Program-made: the position numbers and the translations under genes
Assembly: GCF_000226115.1 (NCBI RefSeq)
Contig: NC_016458.1
Location: 4,126,001-4,190,000 of the forward strand
Length of the DNA stretch: 64,000 bases
Reading direction: 5' to 3'
Source of the DNA: Thermothielavioides terrestris NRRL 8126
Taxonomy: Eukaryota > Ascomycota > Sordariomycetes > Sordariales > Chaetomiaceae
Shown here: one piece after another, positions 33,453 to 44,987 of the stretch
Layout: each line of letters opens with the position of its first letter
Numbering within the stretch: position 1 is the first letter of the stretch
Notes under the pieces: generated by a model
Databases searched by the model: none
What the model was told of the DNA's origin: nothing
The model's input: the letters and a program-made list of their open reading frames with translations, nothing else

Positions 33453-34202
33453 TCAGTTGATCTTGGCCTTGCTGAAGTCCATCTCCGGGTGCTGCTCCTG
33501 GAACTTCTTGAGGATGTCCATCTTCTTCTGCTCGTCGCTGGTCGGCAGGCCCATCTCCTTCTGCCGCTGGTCGTACATCATCTTCTCCACCATGCTGCGC
33601 GTCTCGCCGTCCAGGTCCGACAGCTTGCTGTTCTCGGGCACGATCTTGGTCACGTCGATCTTGGGCGCCCCCGTCACCACGTGCGCCCACCACTCCATCT
33701 TGTTCACCTTGTCCAGGTGCACCTCGATCACCTTGCTGCCGTCCGGCGCCGTCGTGAGCGTCCACGTGCTCTCGTCCGGGCGGATCGCGTGCGGCAACGT
33801 GCCCTGAGAGTAAGAGGGTGTTAGCTGGATGTTGTTGTTAGAAGGAGGCACGGGGAAACGGACTTTGAGAATGGGCTCCTGCCCCTTGATGCCGGCCGAG
33901 ATGGAGTCCTTCTTGATGTCGACAACTACGTCGCGCCCCTTGATGTTGCCGGGTACCGAGATGGTGACGTCGAGGTCACCGATCGTCTGAGTCCACTTGT
34001 AGGGCAGAGCATCTTGCTCGGCCTTCTCCTTGGCGCGGGCAGCGGCCTCTTCGGCAGGGGTTGGTTCTGTCGCGGGCGAAAAGCTGTTAGTGAGTGTGCT
34101 GTCTTGTCGCCTCATGAACTACCTTGGTAGAGCTCGCGGATGGCTGGCCGGTGCGAAGGGCAGAGGAATTGAGAAAATTTGTAGCATACCGTTATCCGCC
34201 AT
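33453..34202 (-). CDS. nudC: Nuclear movement protein nudC (CS domain)
   Basis: Exons 34202-34190 (13 bp), 34066-33864 and 33803-33453; 188 residues. A dynein/Lis1-pathway cochaperone needed for nuclear migration along microtubules. The start MADN joins [20 protein letters not shown], a short helix. The CS/p23-like domain runs from [18 protein letters not shown] through [15 protein letters not shown] to STWTL and WWAHVVTG. The C-terminal helix [25 protein letters not shown] is the family hallmark. The second intron (33804-33863) is 60 bp with no in-frame stop, so retention would add 20 residues between ILK and GTLPHAI, where the family is continuous. Confidence 0.93.
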
Positions 34203-34697
34203 CTTGACGTGATATATCGAAAATGAAGCTCTGTCAAGAGTTTGCAAACAGATGCAAGCAGCGACAACTCAGGAGATTTGTTGTTGCGAGGAAGCTTTCG
34301 AAGTCCATGGAAGGCGAGCTAAGCAGGAGCTCGCAGCCTTGGTGGGGCAGCAGCCTTCTGCCCCTCCACCCCGCAGTCTCCAACAACTGTTCCGTAACGG
34401 TAACTCCCGTCAGGTAACAACTACCTACTGTGTAACTGAACCACTGCACGCAGCCCTGCATGCAGAGCAGGGGTGGTTCAACCATAGCCAAGGGCTGTTA
34501 TGCACAAGAGGACCTACTGCAAAAGTGTCAGGTGCTTGACATTCTCGTTCAGCAAAAGCGTTGAAAACGTTCAACATCGGGATTACAAATTCAATCTCGA
34601 CCGCCGCAGCGTCCCATAAAGCCACCCACGACTGTTCTCAGTTGCCATCAATCGTCAAGTAATAACTTCGGCGCAAAAGAGCTGCAGCCACAGCGCC
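34203..34697. promoter_or_regulatory. Divergent promoter region nudC / TFB3
   Basis: A 495 bp gap separates the two divergent start codons. I see no strong TATA box or named operator; only its position marks it as a shared promoter. Confidence 0.5.
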
Positions 34698-35825
34698 ATG
34701 TCGCGAAGAGCGCCCGCTGGGGCGCGCAACGCCGCCAGCAACGGCACCACCACCGCCTCCTCCTCCTCCTCTGCCCTCCCCGTCATCAACTCCGAAGACA
34801 TGTGCCCCGTCTGCAAGACGATCCGGTACCTCAACAAAGACATGGAGTTCCTCATCAACCCGGAGTGCTACCACTCGATGTGCGTCAACTGCGTCAACCG
34901 GCTGTTCAACGACGGGCCGAACCAGTGCCCCTACGCGGGCTGCCACAAGACGCTGCGGCGCAAGGGCTTCCGGTCGGCCTTCTTCGGCGACCTGGCGGTG
35001 GAGCGCGAGGTGGACATCCGCCGGCGCGTGGCCGCCGTGTTCAACCAGTCCGAGGACGACTTCGAGACGCTGCGCGACTACAACAACTACCTGCAGATGG
35101 TCGAGGACCTGACCTTCGACCTGGTGTCGGGCACCGACGCGCGCCGCCGCGCCGCCGAGGCCACCCTGCAGCAGTGGGAGGCCGAGCACCGCGCCGACAT
35201 CGAGCGCAACCGCAAGGCCGGCCGCGAGGCCGACGAGCAGACCCGCCGGCGGCTGGCCGCCGAGCGCGAGGCCGCGCGGCAGCGGCGCGTGGAGGCGCTG
35301 CGCGAGGCCGAGGAGGAGAAGCGCGAGCGCGCCCGGAGCCGCGAGGCCGAGCTGGATAGCCTGGCGCAAGGGGGCGACGGCGGCGGCCCGGGTGCGCAGC
35401 GGGTGCAGCTGAAGCGGCGCGGGCAGGCGGCGGCGAACCGGGCGGTCGAGGCGGCGGTGAATGCGGCGGTGGGCGCGGCGGACGTCGGCCGGCTGTCGAT
35501 CCGCGGGCTCAAGGAGAAGAAGAAGGCGCCGGCGCCCGAGGGGCCGTACGATCCGTTCGGCGGCATGGATTTCGTGCCGAGCAGGTACAAGCTGCGCGCC
35601 GGCCTGACGCATCCCGGTGTAGAGAAGTACAAGGCCGATCCGGCGCACATCACGGGCGGCTACAGCTTCGACGAGTACGCAGCGCGGGCCATGTATGAGG
35701 CGTTCGCCGGGCTGGGCGTCTTCATCGAGGACGAGAAGGAAGTGGGCATTGGCCTGTCAGCCGGGGAGGTGGCTACCATTAGTGCTGGAATTGCCGCCGT
35801 GGGCGATAGGATGGAGCTGGACTAA
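34698..35825 (+). CDS. TFB3: TFIIH subunit Tfb3 / MAT1 (CAK assembly factor)
   Basis: Single exon, 375 residues. It is the RING protein that anchors the CDK-activating kinase (Kin28/Ccl1) to core TFIIH for RNA polymerase II initiation and nucleotide excision repair. A Ser/Thr-rich leader precedes a C3HC4 RING with C36, C39, C57, H59, C62, C65, C77 and C82. The segment RKGFRSAFFGDLAVEREVDIRRRV, shown here in shorter form as GFRSAFFGDL, follows as in all MAT1 proteins. A long Arg/Glu/Ala coiled coil covers about residues 115-230. The C-terminal hydrophobic part (DEYAARAMYEAFAGLGVFIE) is the kinase/cyclin-binding segment. Length fits fungal Tfb3. Confidence 0.95.
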   Translation: MSRRAPAGARNAASNGTTTASSSSSALPVINSEDMCPVCKTIRYLNKDMEFLINPECYHSMCVNCVNRLFNDGPNQCPYAGCHKTLRRKGFRSAFFGDLAVEREVDIRRRVAAVFNQSEDDFETLRDYNNYLQMVEDLTFDLVSGTDARRRAAEATLQQWEAEHRADIERNRKAGREADEQTRRRLAAEREAARQRRVEALREAEEEKRERARSREAELDSLAQGGDGGGPGAQRVQLKRRGQAAANRAVEAAVNAAVGAADVGRLSIRGLKEKKKAPAPEGPYDPFGGMDFVPSRYKLRAGLTHPGVEKYKADPAHITGGYSFDEYAARAMYEAFAGLGVFIEDEKEVGIGLSAGEVATISAGIAAVGDRMELD

Positions 35826-36455
35826 TTCTCTGCCGGTTGGGAGTTGCCACTGGCCTCCAAGTCGTCACCTTTTATGCATAGCGTCGGCGTTGAATCTGGG
35901 ACAAGGGGCATTGATTTGCAGATCTGGGAAAATGGGACCATGGTATAGGTCATTCAGAACTACCGGGTTTCCGGCATGATGGGAGGAGTCACTTCTAGAC
36001 GAGGTATGCTTGCCGGGAGCAGATGAGCTGGACACCGCCGCGGGCTGGCGAACCTTTCAGTTGAGTCGTCAGAGCCGAATAATTGAATGCTACATGGATA
36101 CTGCTCTGGCCAAGTCATAGTGCCTCAGTGGCCGTCCATATCCCTCCGAGTTTAGATTCTACCGTTAAAAAACCGTGAGACGGAGGAAGTCCCTGGTTGC
36201 AAAGTGACGAGCAAGCTACTACCAGCAGCCGGTGGCCCCCAATGGTCAAGCACATAGAGCGGACCGCCTCCCTGATTACTCCATCTTCAGATGGAAAAGC
36301 GTAAGAAAAAACGAAACCAAAAAAAAGCAAGCCTATTGAACGCCGCGCTATATGCTGTACTCATCAATGAACACGGTGTGCCATCAGATCCCAGCCCTGC
36401 CTGTTGTTGTCTTCCACGTTTCCCTGGCCCCAAGCAAATCGGTCTGTCGGACTTC
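35826..36455. other. Intergenic, convergent 3' ends
   Basis: Between the TFB3 and AP180 stop codons. I see no gene; ORFs here are antisense shadows of AP180. Confidence 0.5.
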
Positions 36456-38584
36456 TTACTGCTGCCATGGTGTCTGCTGCGCCGGTCGCGGGAAAACCGG
36501 GATGGTTTCCAGCTGGTCCAGGCCGCCACCTATCGGCTGCTGGTTGTGCTGCCAGCCCAAGCCGGTAGCGTGGTTGACGAAGGCGCCCTGTCGGAAGGGA
36601 TTCGTGCTGCCTGTGGGTTGGGAGAGGATGCCGCCCGCGGTGACGGGGCGTTGCTGTTGTGTTGGCGGGGCCGGCTGGGCAGTTCCAAAGTTTTTTGCGA
36701 ACGGGTTGGTTCCTGTCTGCAGCGGCTGCAGAGGTGCAGGTGCTGTCGAAGGTTGCTGGGTAGGCTGAGACTGGAACGGCGAGTTCGAGGCTGGGGCACC
36801 AGAGGGCGGTGCTGCTTGGGGCGAGGAGCGGGCAAAGGGGTTGGTGGACTGGCTGGTTGCGGGGCGCTGCTGGGTATTCGCAGGCGCCGGCGCAAAGGGA
36901 GTGCCCGTTTGCTGGTTCATGAGCATAGACTGACGGAACGGGTTGGTGCTCTGCTGTGGAGGCTGAAGGCCCTGGAAACCAGACGCCGCGGTATTCTGGA
37001 AGGTCGCAACGGAGTTTTGCGGGATCGGGGAGAGGGAGCTAGGCTGGAAGCTAGTCTGCGCCGATGGTGAGAACCCCCCAAAGCCGGCGCCTGTAAAGGC
37101 CGGCTGCATCTGCGGCGCGGGCTGCTGAGCTGGGGCGAAGGACGGCTGGGTCTGCTGTGGGAAAGGAACACTGGCTGGAATTCCAGCGGGCTGGGAGACA
37201 AACCCCGTCTGGAGTTGGGGAAGCGGCTGCGGCTGGAACGGCGCTGGGCCCCATGGCGACATGCCCATCTGCATCTGCGCTTGTAGTTGGGGCTGCTGCT
37301 GTTGGGGCTGCGCCTGCGCCTGCGCCTGGACTGCCATGGGCGTCTGGTTCTGCTCGATGGATTCAAAAAAGTCGATGAGATCAGCATCCGGGCCCTTGGC
37401 GGGCTGCGATTTGGCAGCTGGGGGTGGTTGGGAACTGGAGGTCTTTGAGCTGGAGGAGGCTTTGGCGGGTTCTGTCTTTGTCGATTTGGAAGCTCCCGAC
37501 GAACCCCCTTTTGACTTCTTGGCCTCCAGCTCAGCCAAATACTGCCTCCGATGGATCTCAAAGTCGGGATCCTTCAGATACTCGTCGAGCTGGCGCCCAA
37601 GGTTGACAGGCGCGTGCTTGAGCTTGGGGACCTCTACTCTTGTGTGGTGCTCGTACTGCCTGGCGACACTGAGGTACTGCACCACATAATCGGTCTGTCT
37701 CGTAAACGCCCGGTAGATGTCCATAGCCCTCTCGGCGTCCGGCTTGGACAGCTCGAAGAAGTGGCCTACCGAGCGGTCAGCGGGAGGGGGTCAGCAGGCA
37801 GTGTAGTGGGCAGGTCCTACTGAGGATGTTGATCAGGGCCTGATTCAAGGCCTGAAACAGAGCCAGCAAATCGAGCACCAGCAGCCTGAAGACGGTGATT
37901 GTGATTTCGTTTTCCGGCTCGTTCTCCATCACATCGCATTTGAGCAGAGCCGTAAGCTGGTGTTGGACAACCTCCGTTTCCCGCAGCAGGCCCTTCTCGA
38001 CGGAAAGCTTCTCCAGGCGGGGTTCCCTCATGCGCACCCAGTCGACCTTGGTTTCGCGATATGCACGGGCTCGCTCGGAGAGATAGTTTGAGTAGTGGCG
38101 GATGTTTCGGCCTTGCGTTTGCGCTGCGTACAGAGTCAGTCACTGGCGAACATCGGGAGGGAGGGAATTCGATCAAGCGCATCACTGACCGTCTGAGAAG
38201 ACGCTCACGGCTAGCATGTTCCTGTGCTTGGCCAGGTAGGCTAGGGTAACGTCTGGCGAGCCTTCGCGGATCATCAGGTGCACTGTAATCAGGCTCTTGA
38301 AGACGACGGTCCATGTCGAGTCCCGAAGGCGGTATTGTAGTGCCCTAAAGACTTCTCCAATGCCCGCCTCGCCCGAATGTGTCGCGACCAGGATATGCTC
38401 AATGTACTTTGTCTTGGGGGGCGCGGCCTAGGAGCGGCGGGGGGTCAGCGGAAGAGGCGCTTCGATGAGCCCAGAAGGCGGGAAGGCAAAAGAGGAGAGG
38501 CGGGGGTGTAGGGGAGACGCGTCGAGTCGGGCATACCTTGACCTTGGTCGCGCCCTTGACCGATTTCTCGAACGAACTGGCCAT
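36456..38584 (-). CDS. Clathrin assembly protein AP180/CALM (ANTH domain)
   Basis: Exons 38584-38537, 38427-38190, 38123-37821 and 37765-36456; 632 residues. An endocytic adaptor that binds PI(4,5)P2, clathrin and EH-domain partners at the plasma membrane. The first two exons join to make the Lys-rich lipid-binding loop (KGATKVK then AAPPKTKYIEHIL). The ANTH solenoid continues through STWTVVFKSLITVHLMIREG, DAQTQGRNIRHYSNYLSER and HFFELSKPDAERAMDIYR. The C-terminal half is Gln/Pro-rich and disordered. It has DLIDFFESIE (a possible clathrin-box-like acidic segment) and four NPF motifs (TNPFRQSM, TNPFARSS, TNPFAKNF, TNPFRQGA) for EH-domain binding. Introns are 109, 66 and 55 bp and every join keeps phase. 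Confidence 0.94.
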
Positions 38585-40157
38585 GGCTACCGGGCCGTTG
38601 GCAAGTCAGGGACCGACCTCACGCGGGGTTGTCCGCCAGCAAACTCGGTCTATCCGGCGTCCAGACTTCTCTTTTGTCTCGGCTCACGAATTATCTCGCA
38701 CGAAGTGCCGCGAAGGACTGCTTAATCAGCTGCAGCGATTCGTCGAGGACGGCGCGGTGGGCGAAGAGGCGGCTGTGGACAAGACCAAGGATCGGGAATC
38801 GGGCAGCGGCGGGCGGGCGGCGGACAGCGGGCAGCGGGCGGTTTTGGACCTCTCACGTTACATTGATTGAAACCAGTGAGGTGCTGCAGCTGAGCCAGGC
38901 TGTCGCGCAGTGTCGGGCGCAGCGATAGGTTGGCTGGGTGTTGCGCTGGTCGGCCCAAATGCAGAAAGAAGGCGTTGGAGCCGCCAAAGTGCGCTTCTGT
39001 TCAAGCAGCCCAGTTGGGCGAGGGACTAGTCGGGTGTTACGGATACTCGGTACTTATGGAGTAAACTGCTTGAGTGGGTGCCCATGTCAACGGAGACCAC
39101 AACCTGGCTTGGCGCCGCATCTCATCGTGGAAATGACCATCACATCAATCAAAAAGTTGCCATTTTTCTTGTCGTCGCACATTTGCCGATCGTGGACGAG
39201 GGGTCTACGCGACAGATCTGGTTCCAGGTTGCGAAGCCTTTTTTTCGTGCTGTAGCAAGCTTCCGCTCGGGCATCGGTGCAAGCGTGGATTCACCCGCAA
39301 CGGCACAGAATGGAGCTTCGTGATTTGAAAGTGTATCTGGGCATCTACTCTACCTGTGCCAACCAATGCGTGGTCCTCAAACAGCCGTAGCACAAATACA
39401 TGCAGTTATGTCTCTCCAATGCCATCGCCATGCATTAGGCCGCGGGGCTCAACCTCCACTTGAAAGGCTTCCGAGGCACAGAGGCGGCGGCAAAATCCCT
39501 GCAGGAAACGGCCACTTGGTCGCGCGCAGGGCCCTTCGGATTCAAAAGCAATCAGAGATGCCATCATTGCGTCCGATGAGTAACAAGGTCGGTGTGCCGA
39601 ACGCTTATTTCATGCTTCCATCCTTCTCTCACAGCCAGACCACTTGAGCCCCGCGAGGGGAGAGTCTGGAAGGTCAAGAAGGAGGAAGTTCCATCATATG
39701 GACACGCTGGCTTTCATCATCTGGAAATACAATGAAGTTAGCTAGCGCCTTGAATAATGCTGGCGGTCTGTCATGGGCGCAGCACTCACTTTGTTTTGAA
39801 TCGAAGGGATGGGAAAAGAAGAAAAAGAAGAGAGTTCAGAATCTGCCCAGCAGCGAACATTTTTGAGGTGTGGCCCAGACAATGGACCCACTCGGAAACT
39901 TTACTCGGGCCAACCAACAGTCGAGAAACAGTGGGGTTCCTTCCGAAATTCAAGGAGCGGCAGGGGAGCAGCAGGTGTTCTTACACGGATCCGTATGGAC
40001 TCAGTTCAGTGTGGTTTTCAGAACTGAGCACTCACATAACTATTGTACACTGTGCTCCGTACACACTCGGTAAGCTGTCAGTGTGAAAAGGGGATAGGGA
40101 CTTGAACGCGCCGAGCAGTTCTCGGGGGCGGGCCTGGCGGATTCGGACAAGACGACA
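38585..40157. other. 1.57 kb intergenic
   Basis: Divergent upstream region between AP180 and the mitochondrial AspRS. ORFs in it (for example 38938-39255, 39757-40086) show no domain or targeting signal. I see no RNA gene. Confidence 0.5.
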
Positions 40158-42559
40158 ATGGCGTTGCCGCGCTTCCCACTGCGGCATATCTGCGCCGTCC
40201 TAGGGCAAAGGCGCTCCTGCTGCCCTCGATTGACGCAGATCACAGCGTTGCCAGGTGGCCGTCCGTTCCGGCATCTTAGCACACAGGCAGGCAAAGTCGA
40301 CAATGTAGAGCAGATACTCGACCAATGGCCCAAATTCAGTAGGCGTCTGCTCCATTCACTCCTGCCTCTCCTGCCGCTAGCAGGGTAATTACTGATCTGG
40401 TCGCAAGGCAACTTCCCAGCGGCTTCCAGCGCAGAGGAATTCAGGGAAGGAAGCAAGGTTGTCATCCATGGCTTCCTCTCCAAGAAGCGCGTGCTCCACG
40501 CAAAGCTGATGTTTGCAAACGTGCAAATCGACAACGCACCCACCATCCAAATAACTTCAAGCTTCACCGAGCCCGACAGCCCCGGCCACGCAGCAAACCG
40601 CGCGCTTCGAGCTTCGCCCCTGTACAGCCCGGTCTCGGTCACGGGCACCGTCACCAAGCTCTACCGCGATGCACAACCTGACGGCGAGCCCTCGGCACAG
40701 CCGGCAACCGGCTCTCCACGGCCGGGCACCTTCCCCAGCCGCGTCTCCCGCATAGACATCGACCTAGAAAGCATTCAGCCCCTGAACGACTTCTCCAAAA
40801 GTATCATCGTCTCCAAGGACGCCCAGTTTCCCCCGAGCGCCCGCCACCTGCAGATCAGGTTTTCCGACGCCCTCCGCTCCCGCCTGCTTGTTCGGCCCCA
40901 GATAGCGTTTCAGCTGAGGAAGTCTCTCCACGACCGTGGCTTCACCGAGGTTGAAACGCCTATCCTGTTCAAGTCTACCCCGGAAGGGGCCCGCGAGTTC
41001 CTGGTGCCCACGAGACGCCCGGGCCGCGCCTACGCTCTGCCGCAGAGCCCCCAGCAGTACAAGCAGATACTCATGGCCAGCGGCATCCGCGCCTACTACC
41101 AGTTTGCCCGCTGTTTCAGGGACGAGGATTTGCGCGCCGACAGGCAGCCCGAGTTCACGCAGGCAAGACAGTCCCATCCGGGCTCGCGGGTTGGGTCGAC
41201 TGGCTGACCGACCGTGCGTGCATAGCTGGATCTGGAGATGGCCTTTGCCACGGGCGAGGACGTCATGCGGACGGTCGAGTCCCTCGTCAGTGATTTGGCC
41301 ATCTGGCTGAACGCCAATTTCTCGGCCGCGAGGGACGGTCAAGACGTGTATCTTGCGCCCAAACAGAGCTTGGTACGCTTAGCCCGCCGCCGACAGCCCC
41401 CCCCAAGCACCACTCCTAACCACTCGGCAGAATACAATAGATGGAAAGGATCCTGTCGACCGTTCTCATCCCGTGGTAGCGCCGTTTCCCCGTATATCGT
41501 ACCAGGAGGCCATGACGAGGTTCGGAATTGACAAGCCGGATCTGAGGATCCCGTTCGAGGTGCGCCCAGCCTCAAGTGACGAGACGGGGTTTAAGCTAAC
41601 CGTGGCAGATAAAACGCGTTGACCACGTCCTGCCCCGCTCGTTTGTCTCCATGATCAGCCACCTGGAGCATCCCGTCGTAGAAGCGTTCAAGTTCCGTCC
41701 GGACCCCGCCGCAGCTGAGGGCTCTGCCCCGAAGCCGGCCTTCCTTGACGACTTCATGAAGTCGCTCCCCAAACTAGCCGGGGAGAACCCAGGTGGTGCT
41801 GCCGTTGCGCTCGTGGTCGACTCTGCGAAACCCCTCCGCGGCCTTTCTCCCCTCGGGTTCGACGGCGCCGGTGCGTTGGAGCGTGGCGAAGCCGGCGAAG
41901 AGTTTGCGGACCTGCAAGACGGCGATGTGCTCTTCTTCCAGGCCCGCGAGGACAAGCCCTTCTACGGAGGCTCGACCGCCTTGGGCACGTGCAGGACGCT
42001 CTTGTATCAGACAGCCGTGCGGCTCGGCCTACTCCCGCGGGATTTCAATTTCCGCTTCCTCTGGGTGACAGACTTCCCCATGTTCACTCCCGATAACGGG
42101 ACGGATCCCGGGCAGGGCGGGAGTGCAGGCTTCTCGGCGACCCATCACCCGTTCACCGCTCCGCTGACGGACGAGGACGCCCGCTTGCTCTTGACCGACC
42201 CTCTGAAGGCAAGGGCCGACCACTACGACCTGGTGGTTAACGGCGTCGAGCTGGGCGGCGGCAGCCGCCGTATTCACCTGCCGCAAATGCAAGAGTATGT
42301 CATGTCGAACATCCTGCAGATGACGCCCGAAGGCGTCGCCCAGTTTTCCCACCTGCTCGAGGCTCTTAAGGCCGGCTGTCCGCCTCACGCCGGCTTCGCT
42401 CTCGGTTTTGACCGGCTTGTCGCCCTGCTGACCTACACCGATTCGGTCCGCGACGTCATTGCGTTTCCCAAGTCGATGAAGGGCGAAGACCTCACCACCA
42501 ATAGCCCCGGACGGCTTACTGCGGAGCAGCTCGCGCCTTATCATCTCAGGCTGTCCTGA
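40158..42559 (+). CDS. MSD1: Mitochondrial aspartyl-tRNA synthetase
   Basis: Exons 40158-40338, 40420-41162, 41226-41372, 41431-41559 and 41609-42559; 716 residues. A class II synthetase that charges mitochondrial tRNA-Asp. The N-terminus is Arg-rich and free of acidic residues ([19 protein letters not shown]...), fitting a matrix presequence. An OB-fold anticodon domain contains [19 protein letters not shown]. Motif 2 reads [20 protein letters not shown] and motif 3 reads [13 protein letters not shown]. After motif 2 the sequence FTQ must join LDLEMAF in phase; the only donor that does this is GCAAGA, a GC-AG intron (41163-41225). The internal bacterial-type insertion domain spans exons 4-5. 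Total length is in the range of mitochondrial AspRS proteins. Confidence 0.93.
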
Positions 42560-42855
42560 GGCCATCCGTCTGCAGATTAATACTTGTACAACACCCGTGT
42601 ATGTTCACCACTTTGTCCTTGTTTTACTAGATCGGAAGGGTCACGATAGAAGGGATGGGTCTGTTTCCAACACAAGACCACATGAATGTATTTTTGGTCT
42701 ATCCATATGTACCGTTTAAGAAACCGGTTCGCTCTCTCCCCCTTTCCCAGTCCTCAAATTCCGTCACAAGCAACCCTTCTCTTCATAACGCCCTCCCTGT
42801 GGCTCGAGTTTGACAGGCAAGCCAAGAAAGAAGATTGGGTTCAAATCCGGAGACT
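42560..42855. other. Short convergent intergenic
   Basis: About 300 bp between the AspRS stop and the stop of the Thr-rich protein on the other strand. I see nothing else. Confidence 0.5.
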
Positions 42856-43923
42856 TCACATTCCGCAGAAAGCAGCAGCCACCGCGACAATGGCGGCGAC
42901 CACAATGCGGGAGATTGCCATCGTCTGAGCATCGTCGGTCGTACCGGCCGCGTTTGCGTGAGCCGGCGCCGGAGTCGAAGTCGAAGTGGGCGACGGCACG
43001 GTGGTCGTGCTCTCCTGGTTCTGGTTGGCGCCGCTGCTGTTGTTGCTGCTGGTGCTGTTGTTGTTGTTGTTCTCATTGCCGTCCTGTCCCGCGGCGGCAG
43101 CGGCGGCGGTCGAGGCGGTGTTGCGAGCCGACGAGGCGACCGAGGATGCGAAGGTCCGGTACGACGAGGCGAGCGACTTGGCCGAGGCCACGTCGTCCCG
43201 CCACGCCCGCCGCGCGTTGCCGGTGCCGGTGCTGTTGTTGGTGTTCCGGTCGTTCTCCTGCGACTTGGCCTCCCCGCGCTGCCGCGCCTCCTCGCCCTTG
43301 CGCTGGCCCTCCTGGCCCTTGGCGCGGCCCCGCTCGCCCGCCTGGCGCGCCCGCGAGAGAGCCGCGTCCCGGTTGGCCCGCCAGTCGCGGCCTTCGAGTC
43401 GTCGGTCTGGAGAGTCGAAGTCCGGGTCGGGGGTGGGGGTGATGGAGATGGTGGTGTTCGTGGTCGAGGTGGTCGTGACGACGGTCGTGCTCGTGACCAC
43501 ATCCGTGCTTGTGACCACATCCGTGCTCGTGTCGAGGATCATGCTGGTGACGACGGTCGTGCTCGTGGCGACCATCGTTTTCGTGGTGGCGACTGCGGCG
43601 GGGTCAACTGTGGTCGTGGTGGGGACTACCGTGGTTGTGACAACGGTAGTGGTAGTAGTGGTTCTGGCCTGGCGAGCGTTGAGGCTGGCTCTGCGAGAGC
43701 GGGAAGGTCAGTAGCTGGACAAAAGCCGGACAGAGGAGGCGGAGGGGATGGATGGGAATGATGGGTCTCATGGGGATCGTGATGCTTCAATGGCCACCGG
43801 TAGGAGGCTTGACAGCAACCGGGGGGGAAAGGGGGAGACCACTTACTGCACGAACGACTCGAGGCTCAGGTTCGGAACAGCCAGCACGAGGCTGAGGAAC
43901 GCAACGAGGGTGGTGAAACGCAT
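42856..43923 (-). CDS. Thr/Ser-rich, probably GPI-anchored cell-surface protein
   Basis: Exons 43923-43847 and 43690-42856 with a 156 bp intron; 303 residues. A signal peptide (MRFTTLVAFLSLVLA) is followed by a mucin-like Thr/Val region of about 75 residues with an 18 bp tandem unit (43493-43528) encoding DVVTST repeats. A highly charged Arg/Glu/Gln stretch comes next (residues about 115-165), then an Ala/Ser-rich part, an Asn/Ser/Gln-rich part and a hydrophobic tail (ISRIVVAAIVAVAAAF) preceded by small residues. This order is that of fungal GPI-anchored wall proteins with heavy O-glycosylation. There is no enzymatic domain. It is divergently arranged with the small secreted protein at 44988. 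Confidence 0.82.
43493..43528. repeat. Two-unit 18 bp tandem repeat in the Thr-rich coding region
   Basis: Units 43493-43510 and 43511-43528 differ by one base and encode the six-residue DVVTST repeat on the minus strand. Copy number changes here would stay in frame. Confidence 0.8.
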
Positions 43924-44987
43924 TGTGAAGACGTTCAAGAGAGTCTGCGATGAGCTGTGTCTGCAGATTTTTATGTCGCTGAGTGCGAGTCGCGAGTCCG
44001 TGTGTCTGGGTTGCAAGAGTGGTGTCTGCTGGGCGGCTTCGTAGGCCATGGCCTGCGTATAAATACCAAGGGTGGCGACGCTTCGCTGTCCCTGGGAACG
44101 CGCCTGCAGGACAGTATGCGGGAGGACGGCCGCTACTCGGGGAGATGATGTATGAAGCCCGTGTGCTTGCATGCAGGCTCTTACGACGGCGCAGAGGTTG
44201 CTGCATATGCATACGCTGAAGGCTTGCCACGAGGGACCGGGAGCTGACGTGCTTATACAGCCGCGTGGGGATGCTCCCGTAAGGTTCAACAAATTATACG
44301 GACTGGAAAATTCGAAAAGGTCGGTCAGGGACGGTTCGAAAAGGGGGCGTTGGGCGGGAGCGCTGGACGTGAGACTTGAAGGGCTCAGGGGTATACAGCT
44401 CGCTGAGTTAGCCCCCCTGAATTGACGATACCGAGGATCCGTCTGTGAGACTGGCGAAGCACGCAACAATCCTCGGGGAGCAGAGAGCATGAACGAAATA
44501 CGCCGTCGTCAAAGCCGCAGCGTGCCCGCCAACCAGCCGGGAAAAACGGACAGTTTGGTACCCGCACTCTTCGGCGGTTCTTGCGTCAGGATGCCATGCC
44601 CCAAAGGGAAAAAACAAGAGGATATGCGGCTGTGCTTTATCTGCCGCTAGAGATGCAGGACTCAGTGGCGCTCGAGTTCGACGAGAAGCGTCACGAGAGC
44701 ATCACAAGTGCATGCTGCATGCATGCCGCAAGACGTGCCGGCCTGAATTTTACCAGAGCGAACACGCAAGCCGCCGCATCTCATCGCCACATCGAGCATA
44801 TATAGACGACCTCCTCTGCCGGTCCCTTCTCTTCTCCAGCTTCGTCTTCCCATCATCAACTCTCGGTGTCAAGCTTCACGGCCATCCGTCCTCGTGTACA
44901 TAATCGGCCTTCTTCCAAGCCAAAAAAACGCCGCCTCTCCCGTCGGAAACATCTCGTCGACGTTGTCGACGACAGCAAGGACACGAA
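43924..44987. other. Divergent upstream region between two secreted-protein genes
   Basis: 1.06 kb. TATAAATA at 44058-44065 lies about 135 bp from the start of the minus-strand Thr-rich gene, and TATATA at 44799-44804 lies upstream of the plus-strand gene. I see no other coding sequence. Confidence 0.5.
44799..44804 (+). promoter_or_regulatory. TATA box candidate for the small secreted protein
   Basis: TATATA followed within 20-60 bp by a C/T-rich tract (about 44811-44860) of the kind found at fungal transcription starts, and about 185 bp upstream of the ATG at 44988. Position only; not proven. Confidence 0.45.

Noticed and set aside
42832..42855. GGTTCAAATCC, resembling a tRNA T-arm
   Set aside because: Flanking bases do not form the T stem, and no acceptor, D or anticodon arm can be built around it.
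42835..43761. Long plus-strand ORFs over the Thr-rich gene
   Set aside because: Shadow frames of a repetitive GC-rich exon; the minus frame has a signal peptide, intron and GPI-type tail.
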